This document shows positions 56,114 through 58,693 of a stretch of 64,000 bases of DNA, piece after piece (the stretch's first letter is position 1; each line of letters starts with the position of its first letter). The DNA comes from Latrodectus hesperus (taxonomy: Eukaryota > Arthropoda > Arachnida > Araneae > Theridiidae). Location of the stretch: contig CM075854.1 in assembly GCA_037975125.1 (NCBI GenBank), positions 62,326,071 through 62,390,070 on the forward strand. Direction: 5' to 3'. A program made the translations under genes and the position numbers. The notes under the pieces were generated by a model. It made no database searches, was not told the origin of the DNA, and worked only from the letters and a program-made list of their open reading frames with translations.

Positions 56114-58693
56114 GTATTTTTTCATAAATTATGGGAAATTTTTCAGTATTGTTTATGGCATGTTGTTTAGTTTGTAAGCTGACTCATTTGTTTTCCTTTT
56201 ATTTAAATCAAGTAACCTATGATACTATTTATATTAGACCTTTTCACATAATAGGAAATTATATTCTTAAGACTTTTTCCATTTCTTTTTACTTTCTCCA
56301 TTTTGGAGCAACAGCTAATTTGATCTTGTATGAATCAGTGAAATAACTACTTTACTGTTAAGTGTAGAGTAAAACAAATTATAATTGGAATGCTATATAT
56401 ATATTAACGGTATATGGTTGGAACAACTTAAGTAAAATCTATAAAATGCTTAACTTTTTTGGATCTCACATGTAAAATTTATCATTCTTGAATATCACTT
56501 TCAAAGCAAAATTAAATTTATGTTTGCTCATGCTAATATCTCATGTGGAGCAATCTTATTTAGTTATCATGTTTTTAAAATTTTTGAGCTGTTGTTAATG
56601 TACTACAGGAAAAATGTAGAAGGATACTAGCATTTTTTCAAATGATCCACTTTCCAGAAACACTTGATTAGTCTTTCCAAAATACCCAACAGTTATCCAA
56701 ACCATTAAACTTCCCACTCCCATCTGTCTGGTAGAATATGTTTTTTCTTATGTATCATATCACTACCAATATTCATAACCATCTGGGCCCTCTAATTTGA
56801 ATTTTTTTCATCAGAAAAAATAACTGAGGCCCATTTGAATCTTCAAGACATATTCTTTGACCTACTTCAGCTGGTGCCTTTCTTTCCATTTTGGATGATG
56901 CTTTCTTTTTTTGAATATGGAGGTTTCTAATCTTTTTACATAATTATAAAGTATTTTTCTAGTTTTATATATGATTCCAGCTTGGTCTTGAGCATTTCCA
57001 ATGCTTCCACACAATTTTTTCATTTCTTTAAGGATTTTATTTTGATCATGTGAAATCAATTTCTTGGATCTGCCAGGTTTTGCTTTCTTCCCGCACTTTG
57101 GATTTTTCACGAAGTTAAAAGCAGAGTTGGGACTGATGTGTAAGTATCTTGCAATTTCTTATACACCTTAACAAGCATCTTTATATACCACTATTTGGCC
57201 TTCTTGAAATTCACTTAAAAGATTCACCCTTGGCATTATAACCGTAGTTTTTTTTTTTTTTTTTTTTTAAGCAATATTTTCATTATATTAAACTGCTACA
57301 AATTCTGAAATGAAAATATTATAGCAGGCGTGTTGAACTTTTTTCAGGACCAAACATCCTTAAGTACTATTTTATAATATTTTTAATGGTAGATAAAACT
57401 CATTTAATGATAAAAGCTAAAACTTTAACTAAAATAAAATATAGCTTATTAAAATTGAAAATTTAGATTAAATGTGATAAATTATAAAGCACAATTTATA
57501 AAATATGAGTGTCTTATTTTTTTATGAAGTTTAGGAATATTTTAAATTTTCTTCGCTAATATGATTCATTAGAGATTATGATCATGAAGTATGATTTTTG
57601 ACAAGGTTTTTCTCCTTGATATGTGAAAAAAAATTTTTATGATAAATTCAAATATATTCCTTTTTTTTTTATAATAACGGCGGGCACTTGGGTGACTAAC
57701 CCTTCGCCACAACAAAGCCGGAAACTGCTACTCATTTGTCATTACCCAGCGGGCACCTGTGAACCAAGTCACGGAGGCGAGTAGCATTACCCGCGTCATA
57801 CCACCACAGACCCGTTTATAGGGCGGGCCACATTCATACATCACCACACACGAAAGGACAGACAAACACAGAGAGATAGTAACATCCATGCCCGAACCGG
57901 GATTCGAACCCAGGACCTCCTTATCCGTAGTCAGGCACGCTGACCACTAGACAAGTTGGTCGGCAAATATATTCCTTAAATATGTTTCAAATTTATCTTT
58001 AAAAATCAGATTTTTCTGCATTAAAACAAATGTATATGATACAATATAAGTATATCTGAAAAAATTCAATAATTTTAAAGCAGTTTTATAGAATTGGGAA
58101 ATAGTTATAAATTCTCACTTAAAATAATAACTAATATTATCTAAAATTTACTTTTAGACATTTATTATGTCTAAGAGTAAACTGCTGGTTTAATAGAATT
58201 TAAAGTGCATAATGTTTGATGTGTAAGAAATAAGGAATATGGTGGAATTTTTAAGGCACTGATGATTAAATATGTTTTCTACATAAAGAATACAAGCCAA
58301 ATGTAAATTAATATCACTTAAAAATTACTATCAAACATGCACCAAAAACTAATATATGTCATGAAATGCAGATTAAATATAATTAAGAGTAGTTTTTTGA
58401 GGGGAAAATATTATTCATTTTATATAATTTTACATTAATTTATCAAATATATTATCTTCATTTAAAAGTATTTCTTCTTTTACCATACCTACTTCCCTTT
58501 GTTTTGTTGTTTTTTTAGGAATGCATCAGGTACCAAAACCCTCACAAAGCCTTTACATTTAAAGTTCATGGTTATGAAGCTGTTGTTGGGCCTGTTAAAG
58601 GTGTCTATGGCAAAGAAAGTGGTATTAATAAAGCTAGGGAACATTCACTTTTAACTTCAGATCGACCTCCATTTGTTACAATTCTTTCATTAG
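6053..58693 (+). CDS. NFRKB: NFRKB (INO80G), INO80 chromatin-remodelling subunit, central ten exons (partial at both ends)
   Basis: Ten exons (6053-6236, 11855-11965, 22652-22755, 25871-25958, 30906-31149, 33743-33848, 43147-43273, 47633-47822, 55710-55770, 58519-58693) join without a stop into 463 codons. All exons follow AG, all are followed by GT, and phases agree at every junction. The product matches vertebrate NFRKB as I remember it: a SSDEE-like acidic patch (SSDDENYS), a Lys-rich stretch (KKKIK), the winged-helix-like domain (FFALLRDIF, LEEKVRNWQ, WPELVSSALKFLAG), then TVRPTAESEK and the conserved PHKAFTF...VVGPVKGV...NKAREHSLL...DRP. In the known family NFRKB is a nuclear metazoan subunit of INO80 whose N-terminal DEUBAD domain binds the deubiquitinase UCH37 (UCHL5). 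That domain is not seen here and should lie upstream. Introns run from 2.6 to 10.7 kb and are filled with transposons, none of which enters an exon. No start, stop, promoter or poly(A) site lies in the window. Confidence 0.93.
6237..7746. other. NFRKB intron sequence without features
   Basis: First part of the 5.6-kb intron between exons a and b. Very AT-rich. I see no gene, RNA or mobile element before the mariner terminus at 7747. Confidence 0.6.
7747..9071 (+). mobile_element. Mariner-family transposon, inactive
   Basis: About 1.3 kb between imperfect terminal inverted repeats. The 5' end has GGGTGCTCAGAAAGTAAGTT; the 3' end read inward has GGATTCGAAAAGTAATTTAC, sharing the AAAGTAA core. 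TA dinucleotides flank both ends. The transposase is read in pieces: PHSFSSEHKEERLAASLELL, RIITGDEKWVHHST (first catalytic Asp), then after a (TA)n insertion TLRGLHKAV, LLHNDAKPH (second Asp) and SPDLASYDFHVLSKFKDHIS (third Asp). Several frameshifts and stops make it a pseudogene. It lies in the NFRKB intron in the gene's orientation. Confidence 0.85.
8464..8542. repeat. (TA)n microsatellite inside the mariner transposase
   Basis: About 39 TA units replace transposase coding sequence between the first catalytic Asp region and the second. The frames of IY repeats on both strands here (8362-8688, 8378-8641) are artefacts. Confidence 0.98.
9590..10770 (-). mobile_element. DDE transposon remnant (Tc1/mariner superfamily, IS630-like)
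   Basis: On the minus strand at 10108-9764, and in neighbouring frames down to about 9600, the protein reads HPRTPSEAFSFTTYCAVSSV, RIGGSWFFEENEQTVAVILN and HYLNRLEDI, then in other frames FQQDGATAHTA and NNFFQ-like pieces. This matches the WCAVS...GPWFFEENEQTV...YLxML...QQDGAxxHTA pattern of an arthropod transposon family. The right end reads inward as CAGGGTGAAGCAAACTAACT, a plausible terminus; I could not find its partner at the left. Heavily frameshifted and inactive. Confidence 0.7.
10771..11854. other. NFRKB intron sequence without features
   Basis: AT-rich rest of the intron before exon b. Nothing recognisable beyond short A/T runs. Confidence 0.6.
11855..11965 (+). CDS. NFRKB: NFRKB exon b (basic linker)
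   Basis: 111 bp, acceptor TTTTTAG, donor GTAAAA. It reads (E)NCLPKVPKKKRQLNHEVSDS and on to TSYPLNFP, then one base. KVPKKKR is a basic patch that could act in nuclear import (inference). This part is weakly conserved; the exon is supported mainly by phase agreement with both neighbours and an open frame. Just upstream (about 11780-11850) a short AT-rich motif containing ATAAAGTTTTA is repeated three times. Confidence 0.7.
12387..12440. repeat. Perfect inverted repeat, 20-bp arms, 14-nt loop
   Basis: The left arm 12387-12406 (TTAATATTACAAGGAAATTA) is the exact reverse complement of 12421-12440. The loop 12407-12420 is TTTTACTTGTAATT. It lies in an NFRKB intron with no element around it that I recognise. 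Confidence 0.9.
12920..15560 (+). mobile_element. BEL/Pao LTR retrotransposon, broken polyprotein
   Basis: Successive frames give BEL/Pao domains in the right order. 12953-13200: end of the reverse transcriptase and start of the A17 region (EQLYVDNITGGQNAVASAYL, ILSKANMTLHKWATNSVELR). 13277-13774: Pao A17/RNase H-like region (GRIFDPIGFVAPYVIRLKIL, DVQLHSFLDASKMAYGAVLY, SLPSLELIGALLSARL). 14583-14786: integrase zinc finger and core start (CLICRKCKVKPANQ, FEICDLDFAGP). 14873-15060: integrase core (YSDNAKTLKAA). 15263-15490: integrase C-terminal part (EVEYVINSGPLSYV). A SINE splits the integrase at 15125. Stops and frameshifts are many, protease and gag are missing, and no LTR was identified. 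Confidence 0.85.
15125..15297 (+). repeat. tRNA-derived SINE (family A), copy in BEL integrase
   Basis: It carries the family signature: tRNA-like head (CAGCCGAATGGTTAGC), B-box region GTGGGTTCGAATCCCACC, then GGATGTTTGTAGTGGTTTGG, CCCGGTCTAATTAGCCCTCG and a tail GAGCGACATACAAACC. It interrupts the BEL/Pao integrase, so it inserted after that element. No clear target-site duplication, and the 5' part has several differences from the clean copies. Confidence 0.9.
15734..15895 (-). repeat. tRNA-derived SINE (family B), minus strand
   Basis: The minus strand starts TGCCATGGTAGCCTAGTGAT, an A-box-like head, followed by a hairpin CCGTCC/GGACGG and then GGGGTTTGACTCCCGATGC, a B-box-like segment. 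The body runs GATCCACCGAGTATATGCGA and on to GGTGTGATCGGCCATTGAGC. This head and body differ from family A. Its 3' limit is uncertain. Confidence 0.75.
15896..16784. other. Intron sequence, probably old repeats
   Basis: Part of the 10.7-kb NFRKB intron. It has some non-AT-rich patches (for example 15957-16040 and 16310-16420) that look like worn repeat DNA, but I cannot assign them. An 80-codon frame at 16230-16472 has no recognisable homology. A perfect 11-bp inverted repeat lies at 16754-16779. Confidence 0.5.
16785..17060 (-). repeat. Degenerate LTR of the old gypsy element (3' LTR in element sense)
   Basis: It shares with the copy near 22150-22490 the segments CCATGGCGTACTTTAATTAA (CCATGGCATAGTTAATTAA there) and CAATCAACTCGGAATACTGG (CAATCAACTCAGAATAATGG there), in the same order and orientation. 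Ends are approximate. A plus-strand frame at 16817-17065 falls in it and is not a gene. Confidence 0.6.
18718..20653 (+). mobile_element. Pogo-type transposon with terminal inverted repeats and TA target sites
   Basis: The left end reads CTGTTATTACGTGAATCTAA then TGCGC; the right end read inward reads CCATATTTTTGCAAATCTAA then TGCGC. A TA lies directly outside each end (18716-18717 and 20654-20655). It contains a pogo/CENP-B-like transposase pseudogene. It sits inside the decayed gypsy element and therefore arrived later. Confidence 0.85.
18959..20237 (+). pseudogene. Pogo/CENP-B-like transposase, broken
   Basis: It begins at an ATG (MEGKQRKMPYDAIFKRKVII) and has a CENP-B/Psq-type helix-turn-helix (AEKNANRNTGREFNIAESNI, CLWRQQ). 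A premature TAA comes at 19280, inside the second DNA-binding part (IRK*EFKASHGWMDQFMKR). The DDE core continues in the same or shifted frames: GNAGETPIWFDMPHNYTI (first Asp), VIIPGGPVL*SLDVSINKPF (expected DxPxNxP block, altered), KYEKWF, HWISAAWKSI. It ends with an acidic tail (DEESCKDTSDENFSK) and TAA at 20235-20237. The stops and shifts rule out activity. Confidence 0.85.
22150..22490 (-). repeat. Degenerate LTR of the old gypsy element (5' LTR in element sense)
   Basis: Partner of the repeat at 16785-17060, with matching blocks at 22157-22175 and about 22430-22455. Pairing these two places the decayed pol between LTRs in the right orientation. The boundaries are eroded and no target-site duplication is visible. 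Confidence 0.6.
22652..22755 (+). CDS. NFRKB: NFRKB exon c
   Basis: 104 bp, acceptor TCTTTCAG, strong donor GTAAGT. After completing a Gly codon it reads SNYFLNHFVELFEVSEERYR and EMLLSHKEKMVLDP, ending in phase 0. It corresponds to the vertebrate stretch VELGDSDLKIMLKKHHEKRK, with the same spacing of a short acidic run and a Lys/His-rich helix. Confidence 0.82.
22756..24213. other. NFRKB intron sequence, no gene
   Basis: AT-rich. A 24-bp unit beginning GTGAAGGCAATTATGTG is duplicated in tandem at 22861-22901, and a 10-bp-arm inverted repeat (GACTTTAGCT / AGCTAAAGTC) lies at about 23046-23070. A frame at 23899-24132 has no recognisable homology. Confidence 0.6.
24214..25366 (+). mobile_element. 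Tc1-like transposon, inactive
   Basis: The left end contains ATCAAGATAATGGAAACACC; the right end read inward has ATCAAAATAATGAAAATAGC, a clear inverted-repeat pair next to TA. Between them, broken frames match Tc1 transposase in order: QHRDSLVSTTFKAPS, then CKHGGGSVMILAAVS (the usual WKHGGGSVMVWAA), a DQVHPM-like stretch, FHDNNTPINAA (second catalytic Asp, usual QDDNAPxH), SIHGLMIMRMK, LNKIEPLGL (usual DLNxIExLW) and a final helix. Stops and shifts are frequent. Confidence 0.82.
25408..25588 (+). repeat. tRNA-derived SINE (family A) with perfect 15-bp target-site duplication
   Basis: The body starts GCCGAGCTGGCAGCCGAATG, has the B-box region GTGGGTTCGAATCCCACC and ends AACAAACCAAACCAAA. The flanks 25393-25407 and 25589-25603 are identical (CTAATTAAATGGTTA), showing insertion by target-primed reverse transcription and fixing the ends to the base. 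It landed just after the Tc1-like element. Confidence 0.96.
25871..25958 (+). CDS. NFRKB: NFRKB exon d
   Basis: 88 bp, acceptor ATTTTAG, donor GTATGC. It reads KSPELAVTHVDLKGINSR and CNIPKRPTNKF plus one base. It lies where vertebrates have PDHPDLLTGDLTLNDIMTRV. Similarity is modest (HVDLKGI against PDLLTGDLTLNDI), so the call leans on order, phase and splice signals. Confidence 0.72.
26590..26623. repeat. Poly(T) run, about 34 nt
   Basis: Uninterrupted T run in the intron after exon d, followed by ACAAAAAAAAAT. It could be the poly(A) of a minus-strand retroposon, but no element body is recognisable next to it. Confidence 0.95.
27061..28216 (+). mobile_element. hAT-like transposon, internally deleted, non-autonomous
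   Basis: 1,156 bp. The left end is CAGGATTCACACAACTCCTG; the right end read inward is CAGGGTTCGTACAGATTTCC, giving a CAGGGTTCGTACA-type inverted repeat seen in hAT elements. The hexamer GAAACT lies directly outside both ends (27055-27060, 28217-28222). Near 27679 a start MPGGKCLFYDQWTLETISN is followed quickly by stops; it resembles the opening of the related copy at 45.2 kb. Subterminal ACTCCTGGAA repeats occur at both ends. No catalytic core remains. Confidence 0.75.
28217..30095. other. NFRKB intron sequence, no recognised element
   Basis: AT-rich. Minus-strand frames at 28858-29052 and 29634-29831 have no family I know; the second is rich in Cys, Lys and Ser (CNVYVKFVKHCSQSRCLNPG) and may be a worn transposon fragment. 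Confidence 0.5.
30096..30215 (+). repeat. Fragment of the hAT-like family (5' end)
   Basis: GTTTGTACAACTTCTATAAA, then CTCCTGGAATTC and ATGAATTACTCCTGGAATTT follow the same order as the first 130 bp of the elements at 27061 and 44589. Only the end is present. Confidence 0.6.
30906..31149 (+). CDS. NFRKB: NFRKB exon e (Lys-rich then acidic linker)
   Basis: 244 bp, acceptor TTTACAG, donor GTATTA. It begins (A)ENTVKKKIKFENSDKSA, continues through NILIKDESPDPTLEFVPPAV and ends EEEDSQMCVNQSN plus two bases. The KKKIK patch followed by IKDESPD resembles vertebrate KKKKKIKTIKSE and IKEEPLED. An alternative acceptor three bases further in (CAG|AAA) would drop one codon. IKDESPD also looks like a PsiKxE sumoylation-type site, but this is only a motif reading. 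Confidence 0.8.
31150..31734. other. NFRKB intron sequence, no feature
   Basis: AT-rich sequence after exon e; nothing recognisable. Confidence 0.6.
31735..32155 (+). mobile_element. LINE 3' fragment with poly(A) tail
   Basis: Frames give VANFQLKTGHDYLQKHFHCL, GLRDSPICPFCGLEDMTGDH and, after a shift, CIGLPDRD or YWVARQRLMVEKPRSGVG. This is the C-terminal zinc-knuckle region (C-x2-C...H) of a LINE polyprotein, followed by a stop and an A run at about 32142-32155. The 5' side is truncated, as is usual for LINE insertions. Confidence 0.78.
32729..32762 (+). repeat. Source-like copy of a 34-bp duplication
   Basis: This 34-bp segment, starting GTTAACTGTTGTACCACATC, is repeated exactly at 34562-34595. 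See the paired entry there. Confidence 0.9.
33542..33607. repeat. Perfect inverted repeat, 29-bp arms, 8-nt loop
   Basis: The left arm 33542-33570 (begins AAACTAGGGGTATTAGCAGT) is the exact reverse complement of 33579-33607. The loop is CAAAAGTA. It lies 135 bp upstream of NFRKB exon f, in the intron. The arms are more GC-rich than the surroundings. A transcript through it would form an uninterrupted 29-bp stem. The flanks do not match, so it is not the core of a longer palindrome. Confidence 0.95.
33743..33848 (+). CDS. NFRKB: NFRKB exon f (start of winged-helix-like domain)
   Basis: 106 bp, acceptor CATCTAG, donor GTAAAT. It completes an Arg codon, then reads LASPRSEIQQYPTCFFALLR and DIFCESTEHKLSTVK, ending in phase 0. 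CFFALLRDIFCES matches vertebrate SFFSLLLEILLLES, the first helix of the NFRKB winged-helix-like domain. Confidence 0.9.
34553..34622 (+). repeat. Templated filler insertion flanked by a 12-bp direct repeat
   Basis: CAATGCATAGTT occurs at 34553-34564 and again at 34611-34622. Between them lies a 46-bp segment whose first part, with its junction bases (34562-34595), is an exact copy of 32729-32762, some 1.8 kb upstream. The rest of the insert is T-rich. The structure fits repair of a break with DNA copied from nearby. Confidence 0.85.
35660..36064 (-). pseudogene. LINE reverse transcriptase core, fragment
   Basis: An open frame of 134 codons with the palm motifs in order: first catalytic Asp in TFLDIQGAFDNISH, GCPQGGVLSPLLWN and the YADD box. 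It is one piece of a polyprotein broken by frameshifts on both sides (continued at 35578-35198). Confidence 0.88.
36309..36996 (-). other. Unidentified AT-rich insertion in the LINE reverse transcriptase
   Basis: The LINE frame breaks after IPKPGKDTVT and resumes about 690 bp later with DIYDQAKSYSPIS; in relatives these stand a few residues apart. The insert is very AT-rich except near 36660-36860, where a minus-strand frame ends FGISIFMIELLTYCIRMPVR, QRGRIPGVLKALDSENQTLV and SDSFG before a stop. I do not recognise this protein. No inverted repeats or poly(A) tail mark the ends. Confidence 0.6.
38113..38739 (-). pseudogene. LINE endonuclease domain, fragment
   Basis: A frame of 208 codons: a Ser/Glu-rich leader of about 75 residues, then an exonuclease-endonuclease-phosphatase-type domain (NLHHS, LALIQEPW with the catalytic Glu, and RDLTAVKDRLSI). 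It stops before the expected C-terminal SDH motif of the endonuclease; the following sequence at 38100-38040 continues it in another frame (NAHHVVWGSTDTN). Confidence 0.82.
39005..39285 (+). mobile_element. 3' tail fragment of another LINE
   Basis: Plus-strand frames give YLNWIGHVIRTKNNKTYR, then RKSKTQAEIGGC, CRVLGTRN-like and WLPAKVAGRNLFRRACLILG-type residues. This is the R-L-R/N-W-x-GHV-x-R...KT...VExDL..LG..NW...A..R..W motif set at the end of many LINE polyproteins. It ends in AATAATAATGATGATGAA, a microsatellite-like tail common for such elements. Confidence 0.7.
39682..40004 (-). repeat. Gypsy LTR (3' LTR in element sense) with tRNA-Ala-like segment
   Basis: 323 bp, near-identical to 42697-43019. 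In element sense it starts TGTAGCAAAAATTATTCCTC and ends CTTCATCTACGCGACA. Near its start (39911-39976, minus strand) is a tRNA-like stretch: GGACTTCGTGGCTCAGTCGG (acceptor start and A box), an anticodon arm with TTGCGA in the loop (anticodon TGC, Ala) and GGTTGTGGGTTCAAAAG (B-box-like). The 3' acceptor half is absent. Confidence 0.95.
40005..40024 (-). promoter_or_regulatory. Polypurine tract of the gypsy element
   Basis: On the minus strand, AAAGAGAGGGGGGGGGGAA lies directly before the 3' LTR, the place where plus-strand DNA synthesis is primed in LTR retroelements. It overlaps the end of the integrase frame. Confidence 0.85.
40022..41383 (-). CDS. Gypsy integrase region, 453-codon open frame
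   Basis: Domains in order: an H2C2-type finger at about residues 75-125 (His in LHSDVLRSLHDAPTAGHFGF, then CVSHCRDSQRRK); the catalytic core at about 145-300 with the three acidic residues in AKIGVDLLGRF, EMISDRGRNLL and TNGLTEKFNRTL; and a C-terminal GPY/F module (LLRHYFGPYRV). The expected second Cys of the finger is Ser (CRDS), so one zinc ligand is lost. The frame is long because the copy is fairly young. The first 40 or so residues join directly to RT sequence, so RNase H has been deleted. It probably does not make functional integrase. Confidence 0.9.
   Translation of the reverse strand: MEPTVESNFKIPSLATIEEYKKEQQKDKQLKTIIGTLKKGESYQNYQIRSGVLYKRNYDPMGQQWLLVVPKQLHSDVLRSLHDAPTAGHFGFVKTYDRIRRKYWWPGLYGSIRRCVSHCRDSQRRKSPSQLPLIKPLDTPFAKIGVDLLGRFPVTRNGNRWIIVCTDYLTRFTVTKAIPTAEATEIARFIVEEIVLKHGASKEMISDRGRNLLANIVKNANQLCQTSHLLTTTYHPQTNGLTEKFNRTLAVMLSMYVDIEQRNWDTILPFVTFAYNSAKQDTTGFSPFFLVHGRDIQTPLDVIFPSNTETSDESYVHHLITKAEEARQLAKLHIREAQATDKHRYDERHRPVSYNIGDLVWVYTPVRKVGVSEKLLRHYFGPYRVTRQLSDVTYAVESVECNRGRRNSQDVVHVLRLKPYLDPKRQFDDEGMPTSRRPVTRSQTRLQRVAASS
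41400..42112 (-). pseudogene. Gypsy reverse transcriptase, frameshifted
   Basis: The first frame (42112-41600) has VQRMLQEDVIQPSNSPWSSP, VVLVKKKNGDWRFCVNYRRL, VYPLPCVDDALDCLAGSKIF, SMMDLKSGFWQI (catalytic Asp) and YEFKVMPFGLCNAP. A shift near 41610 moves the sequence to the frame of 41664-41293, which has LCYLDDIIVYAP (YLDD) and LRKVLKYIQEAGLTLNSNKC. It then breaks off into the integrase region with RNase H missing. Confidence 0.92.
42137..42321 (+). repeat. tRNA-derived SINE (family A) in gypsy gag, 14-bp target-site duplication
   Basis: Full family A copy (GCCGAGCTGGCAGCCGAATG ... AAACCAAACCAAACCAA). The 14 bp TCATTGTTATCGAA flank it at 42123-42136 and 42322-42335. It inserted antisense to the gypsy element after that element arrived, so it is among the youngest insertions here. 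A frame at 42261-42503 partly runs into it. Confidence 0.96.
42322..42660 (-). pseudogene. Gypsy gag (capsid) fragment
   Basis: The frame at 42503-42320 reads PRSPCIFSGDNQEDANRWLE, DFDRIANYNRWDDQMFLANV and IFYLTGTARQWFDNN, the usual F-x-G...W...F...W....A...L.G.A..W motif of gypsy capsids. The part before it (42730-42505) is in another frame. The SINE at 42137-42321 cuts it, and a deletion joins it to the RT region. Confidence 0.82.
42676..42694 (-). promoter_or_regulatory. Candidate primer-binding site of the gypsy element
   Basis: Two to three bases inside the 5' LTR the minus strand reads TGGTGGAGGCGCCAGGTA. It starts with TGG, the complement of a tRNA CCA end. I cannot say which tRNA it matches. 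Confidence 0.55.
42697..43019 (-). repeat. Gypsy LTR (5' LTR in element sense) with tRNA-Ala-like segment
   Basis: Partner of 39682-40004. The tRNA-like part is at about 42930-42993; here the anticodon loop reads CTCGCGA (anticodon CGC, also Ala) and the B-box-like segment is GGTTGCGGGTTCAAAAG. Confidence 0.95.
43147..43273 (+). CDS. NFRKB: NFRKB exon g (winged-helix-like domain)
   Basis: 127 bp, acceptor ATATAG, donor GTAAGT. It reads LEEKVRNWQEGPTASLFEWL and NFQESWPELVSSALKFLAGD, ending with one base. It matches vertebrate LEERVLDWQSSPASSLNSWFSA and WAELVLPALQYLAGE residue for residue in spacing. The intron before it (33849-43146, 9.3 kb) holds two LINEs and a full-structure gypsy element. 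Confidence 0.95.
43274..44588. other. NFRKB intron sequence, no recognised element
   Basis: Moderately AT-rich. It may contain worn transposon DNA (43650-44500 looks less random), including a 67-codon frame at 44287-44490 with no homology I know. The minus-strand frame over the same bases is a shadow. Confidence 0.5.
44589..45480 (+). mobile_element. hAT-like transposon remnant with BED-like zinc-finger start
   Basis: It begins CAGAGTTTGTACAACTCCTG, the same terminus as the element at 27061, and follows it for several hundred bases, including a CCACTAGATG(G/A)(T/C)GGCA segment. At about 45179 the ORF start reads MLGGKHLF and, after shifts, VCNKDFCISNMGKSAVKFYV (Cys-x2-Cys-like finger, usual ...AVxxHxxxKKH) and LESFFTTALPVKD, ending at 45475. 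Further transposase-like pieces may extend to about 46000 or beyond. The 3' terminus was not found. Confidence 0.65.
45481..47632. other. NFRKB intron, possibly more of the hAT remnant
   Basis: Weak coding-like stretches, such as PDNLPAVKCAILNSF near 46820, could be further transposase fragments. I cannot assign them. No host exon fits between exons g and h, which join directly in phase. Confidence 0.45.
47633..47822 (+). CDS. NFRKB: NFRKB exon h (end of winged-helix-like domain)
   Basis: 190 bp, acceptor ATTGCAG, donor GTAAGC. It reads (S)ILPDTFVPFLDYKEKQQQW, then WIGSGRDSDEQMYGLCQQW and LENKDDVSL, ending SPPPPRV across the junction. It matches vertebrate FSPFVEFKEKTQQWKLLGQ, ELAALFQLWLETKD and TPVPRV. 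Confidence 0.95.
48002..48065. repeat. (TA)n microsatellite
   Basis: About 32 TA units in the intron after exon h. Confidence 0.98.
48066..48549. other. NFRKB intron sequence, no feature
   Basis: AT-rich; nothing recognisable. The minus-strand frame at 48153-48410 shows no homology. Confidence 0.6.
48550..49930 (+). mobile_element. Jockey-like LINE fragment, plus strand, highly decayed
   Basis: Pieces in order: PWWNMEYQNTSKK (the P-W-W-N-x-E-C block after the endonuclease), then RRALTYNTEFW-like residues, LNQNGFCNMFGNHIRYIFLL (RT: Q-x-G-F-R), RNHLVSISIDMEVCGHTCHY (catalytic block), TLYGFGCSVIFRYKLLFSCG, FKVLIGSTLPNTVIQTGDVP (usual GVPQGS), QYVDDLQKSYLG-like (Y-x-DD) and ERQLQTCLNKCLHGPRKRE. 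Stops and shifts throughout. It belongs to the same broad group as the minus-strand LINE that follows. Confidence 0.8.
50341..52200 (-). mobile_element. Jockey-like LINE, internally deleted, minus strand
   Basis: From 52140 down: ORF1 start region (PKFILIQHNESMLKQMPPFK, KLRSGDLLIE) with two zinc knuckles; then, after a deletion, reverse transcriptase (QSGFRQGRSTLDNI, RRNHLV, YDRTWRYGIIRTLHGF, EGVAQGSVLSVTSFIVFISK, TLYVDDLQIS) and the thumb/C-terminal part (LRKKCERFLNILKVLSNTSW, GADRTSLCRIYQSIILFRID, YGSVAYGSAS). The endonuclease is absent. It ends near 50341 at an AT-rich stretch without a clear poly(A). Confidence 0.88.
51256..52098 (-). pseudogene. LINE ORF1 fused in frame to reverse transcriptase by deletion
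   Basis: An uninterrupted 280-codon frame. Residues 1-210 are a jockey-type gag-like ORF1 with a knuckle C-x2-C-x4-H-x4-C (CFNCNRFGHFKMFC) and a second Cys/His group (CINCKENHSASSKTC). From about residue 218 (near 51450) it is reverse transcriptase: SCFCKTMESMVNNCLVFYLE and QQQSGFRQGRSTLDN. In intact relatives the ORF1 end and the endonuclease (several hundred residues) lie between these parts. The deletion kept the frame. The frame ends at 51256, and the RT continues in other frames. Confidence 0.85.
52201..53742. other. NFRKB intron sequence, no gene
   Basis: AT-rich apart from LINE-adjacent sequence near 52160-52330. Frames at 52283-52471 and 52898-53080 show no homology. Confidence 0.6.
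54179..54748 (-). pseudogene. piggyBac transposase C-terminal part
   Basis: A frame of 189 codons. From about residue 20: VAEALALFEEKDYNQNMGYV and HYFGQVKSLYEIDRKSKKWW (the usual YNxxMGGVDxxDQ...YxIxRKSKKWW), then LRIFFHFIDVTIVNSFIIYR. The C-terminal Cys-rich finger is complete in appearance: CAFCSTKEKPHRTRYMCETC and NVGLCMYQKDKRCFEQFHKK, a cross-brace Cys/His set typical of piggyBac. GVD, which carries a catalytic Asp in relatives, reads GYVHYF here, so that residue is lost. The first about 15 residues before the match come from non-homologous sequence at the deletion. Confidence 0.88.
55010..55091. repeat. Tandem duplication, two 41-bp units inside the piggyBac element
   Basis: Units 55010-55050 and 55051-55091 share CATGTTGTTTACAAGTAAAA and the following TGACC(C/A)TATGATTCAAA, with three or so differences. 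Confidence 0.9.
55710..55770 (+). CDS. NFRKB: NFRKB exon i (short conserved exon)
   Basis: 61 bp, acceptor CATTTTAG, donor GTTTGT. It reads TTGWTVRPTAESEKQVYRQQ after completing Val, in phase 0 at its end. Vertebrate NFRKB has RTDYVVRPSTGEEKRVFQEQ at the same place. It is too short to stand out as an open frame and was found by homology and phase. Confidence 0.92.
56060..56110. repeat. (TA)n microsatellite
   Basis: About 25 TA units in the intron between exons i and j. Confidence 0.98.
56580..57245 (-). mobile_element. Tc3-like transposon remnant, minus strand
   Basis: On the minus strand from 57245: PRVNLLSEFQEGQIVVYKDA, then EIARYLHISPNSAFNFVKNP and KCGKKAKPGRSKKLISHDQN (two helix-turn-helix units joined by a GRPKKL-like basic linker), ILYNYVKRLE, KERHQLK, then the first part of the DDE core (FKLEGPDGYEYWY, usual FNLDGPDGxxYYW). 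Stops interrupt it after each block and the rest of the catalytic domain is missing or unreadable. The open piece at 57110-56862 is the middle. Confidence 0.8.
57663..57963 (-). repeat. tRNA-derived SINE (family C) with 14-bp target-site duplication
   Basis: On the minus strand it starts GCCGACCAACTTGTCTAGTG, has an A-box-like GTCTAGTGGTCAGCGTGCC and a B-box GGTCCTGGGTTCGAATCCCG, followed by a GC-rich body (GCGGGTAATGCTACTCGCC) and an A-rich tail (the T run at 57662-57670 on the plus strand). The 14 bp CAAATATATTCCTT occur at 57649-57662 and 57964-57977. It is clearly richer in G+C than its surroundings and unrelated in body to families A and B. Confidence 0.93.
58519..58693 (+). CDS. NFRKB: NFRKB exon j (most conserved block)
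   Basis: 175 bp, acceptor TTTTTTAG, donor GTTAGT. It reads ECIRYQNPHKAFTFKVHGYE, then AVVGPVKGVYGKESGINKAR and EHSLLTSDRPPFVTILSL plus one base. It is near-identical to vertebrate PHKAFTF(R)MHGFESVVGPVKGV and KAREHSLLRSDRP. This exon fixes the identity of the gene. The next exon (vertebrate VRDAAARLPNGEG...) lies beyond the window. Confidence 0.97.
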
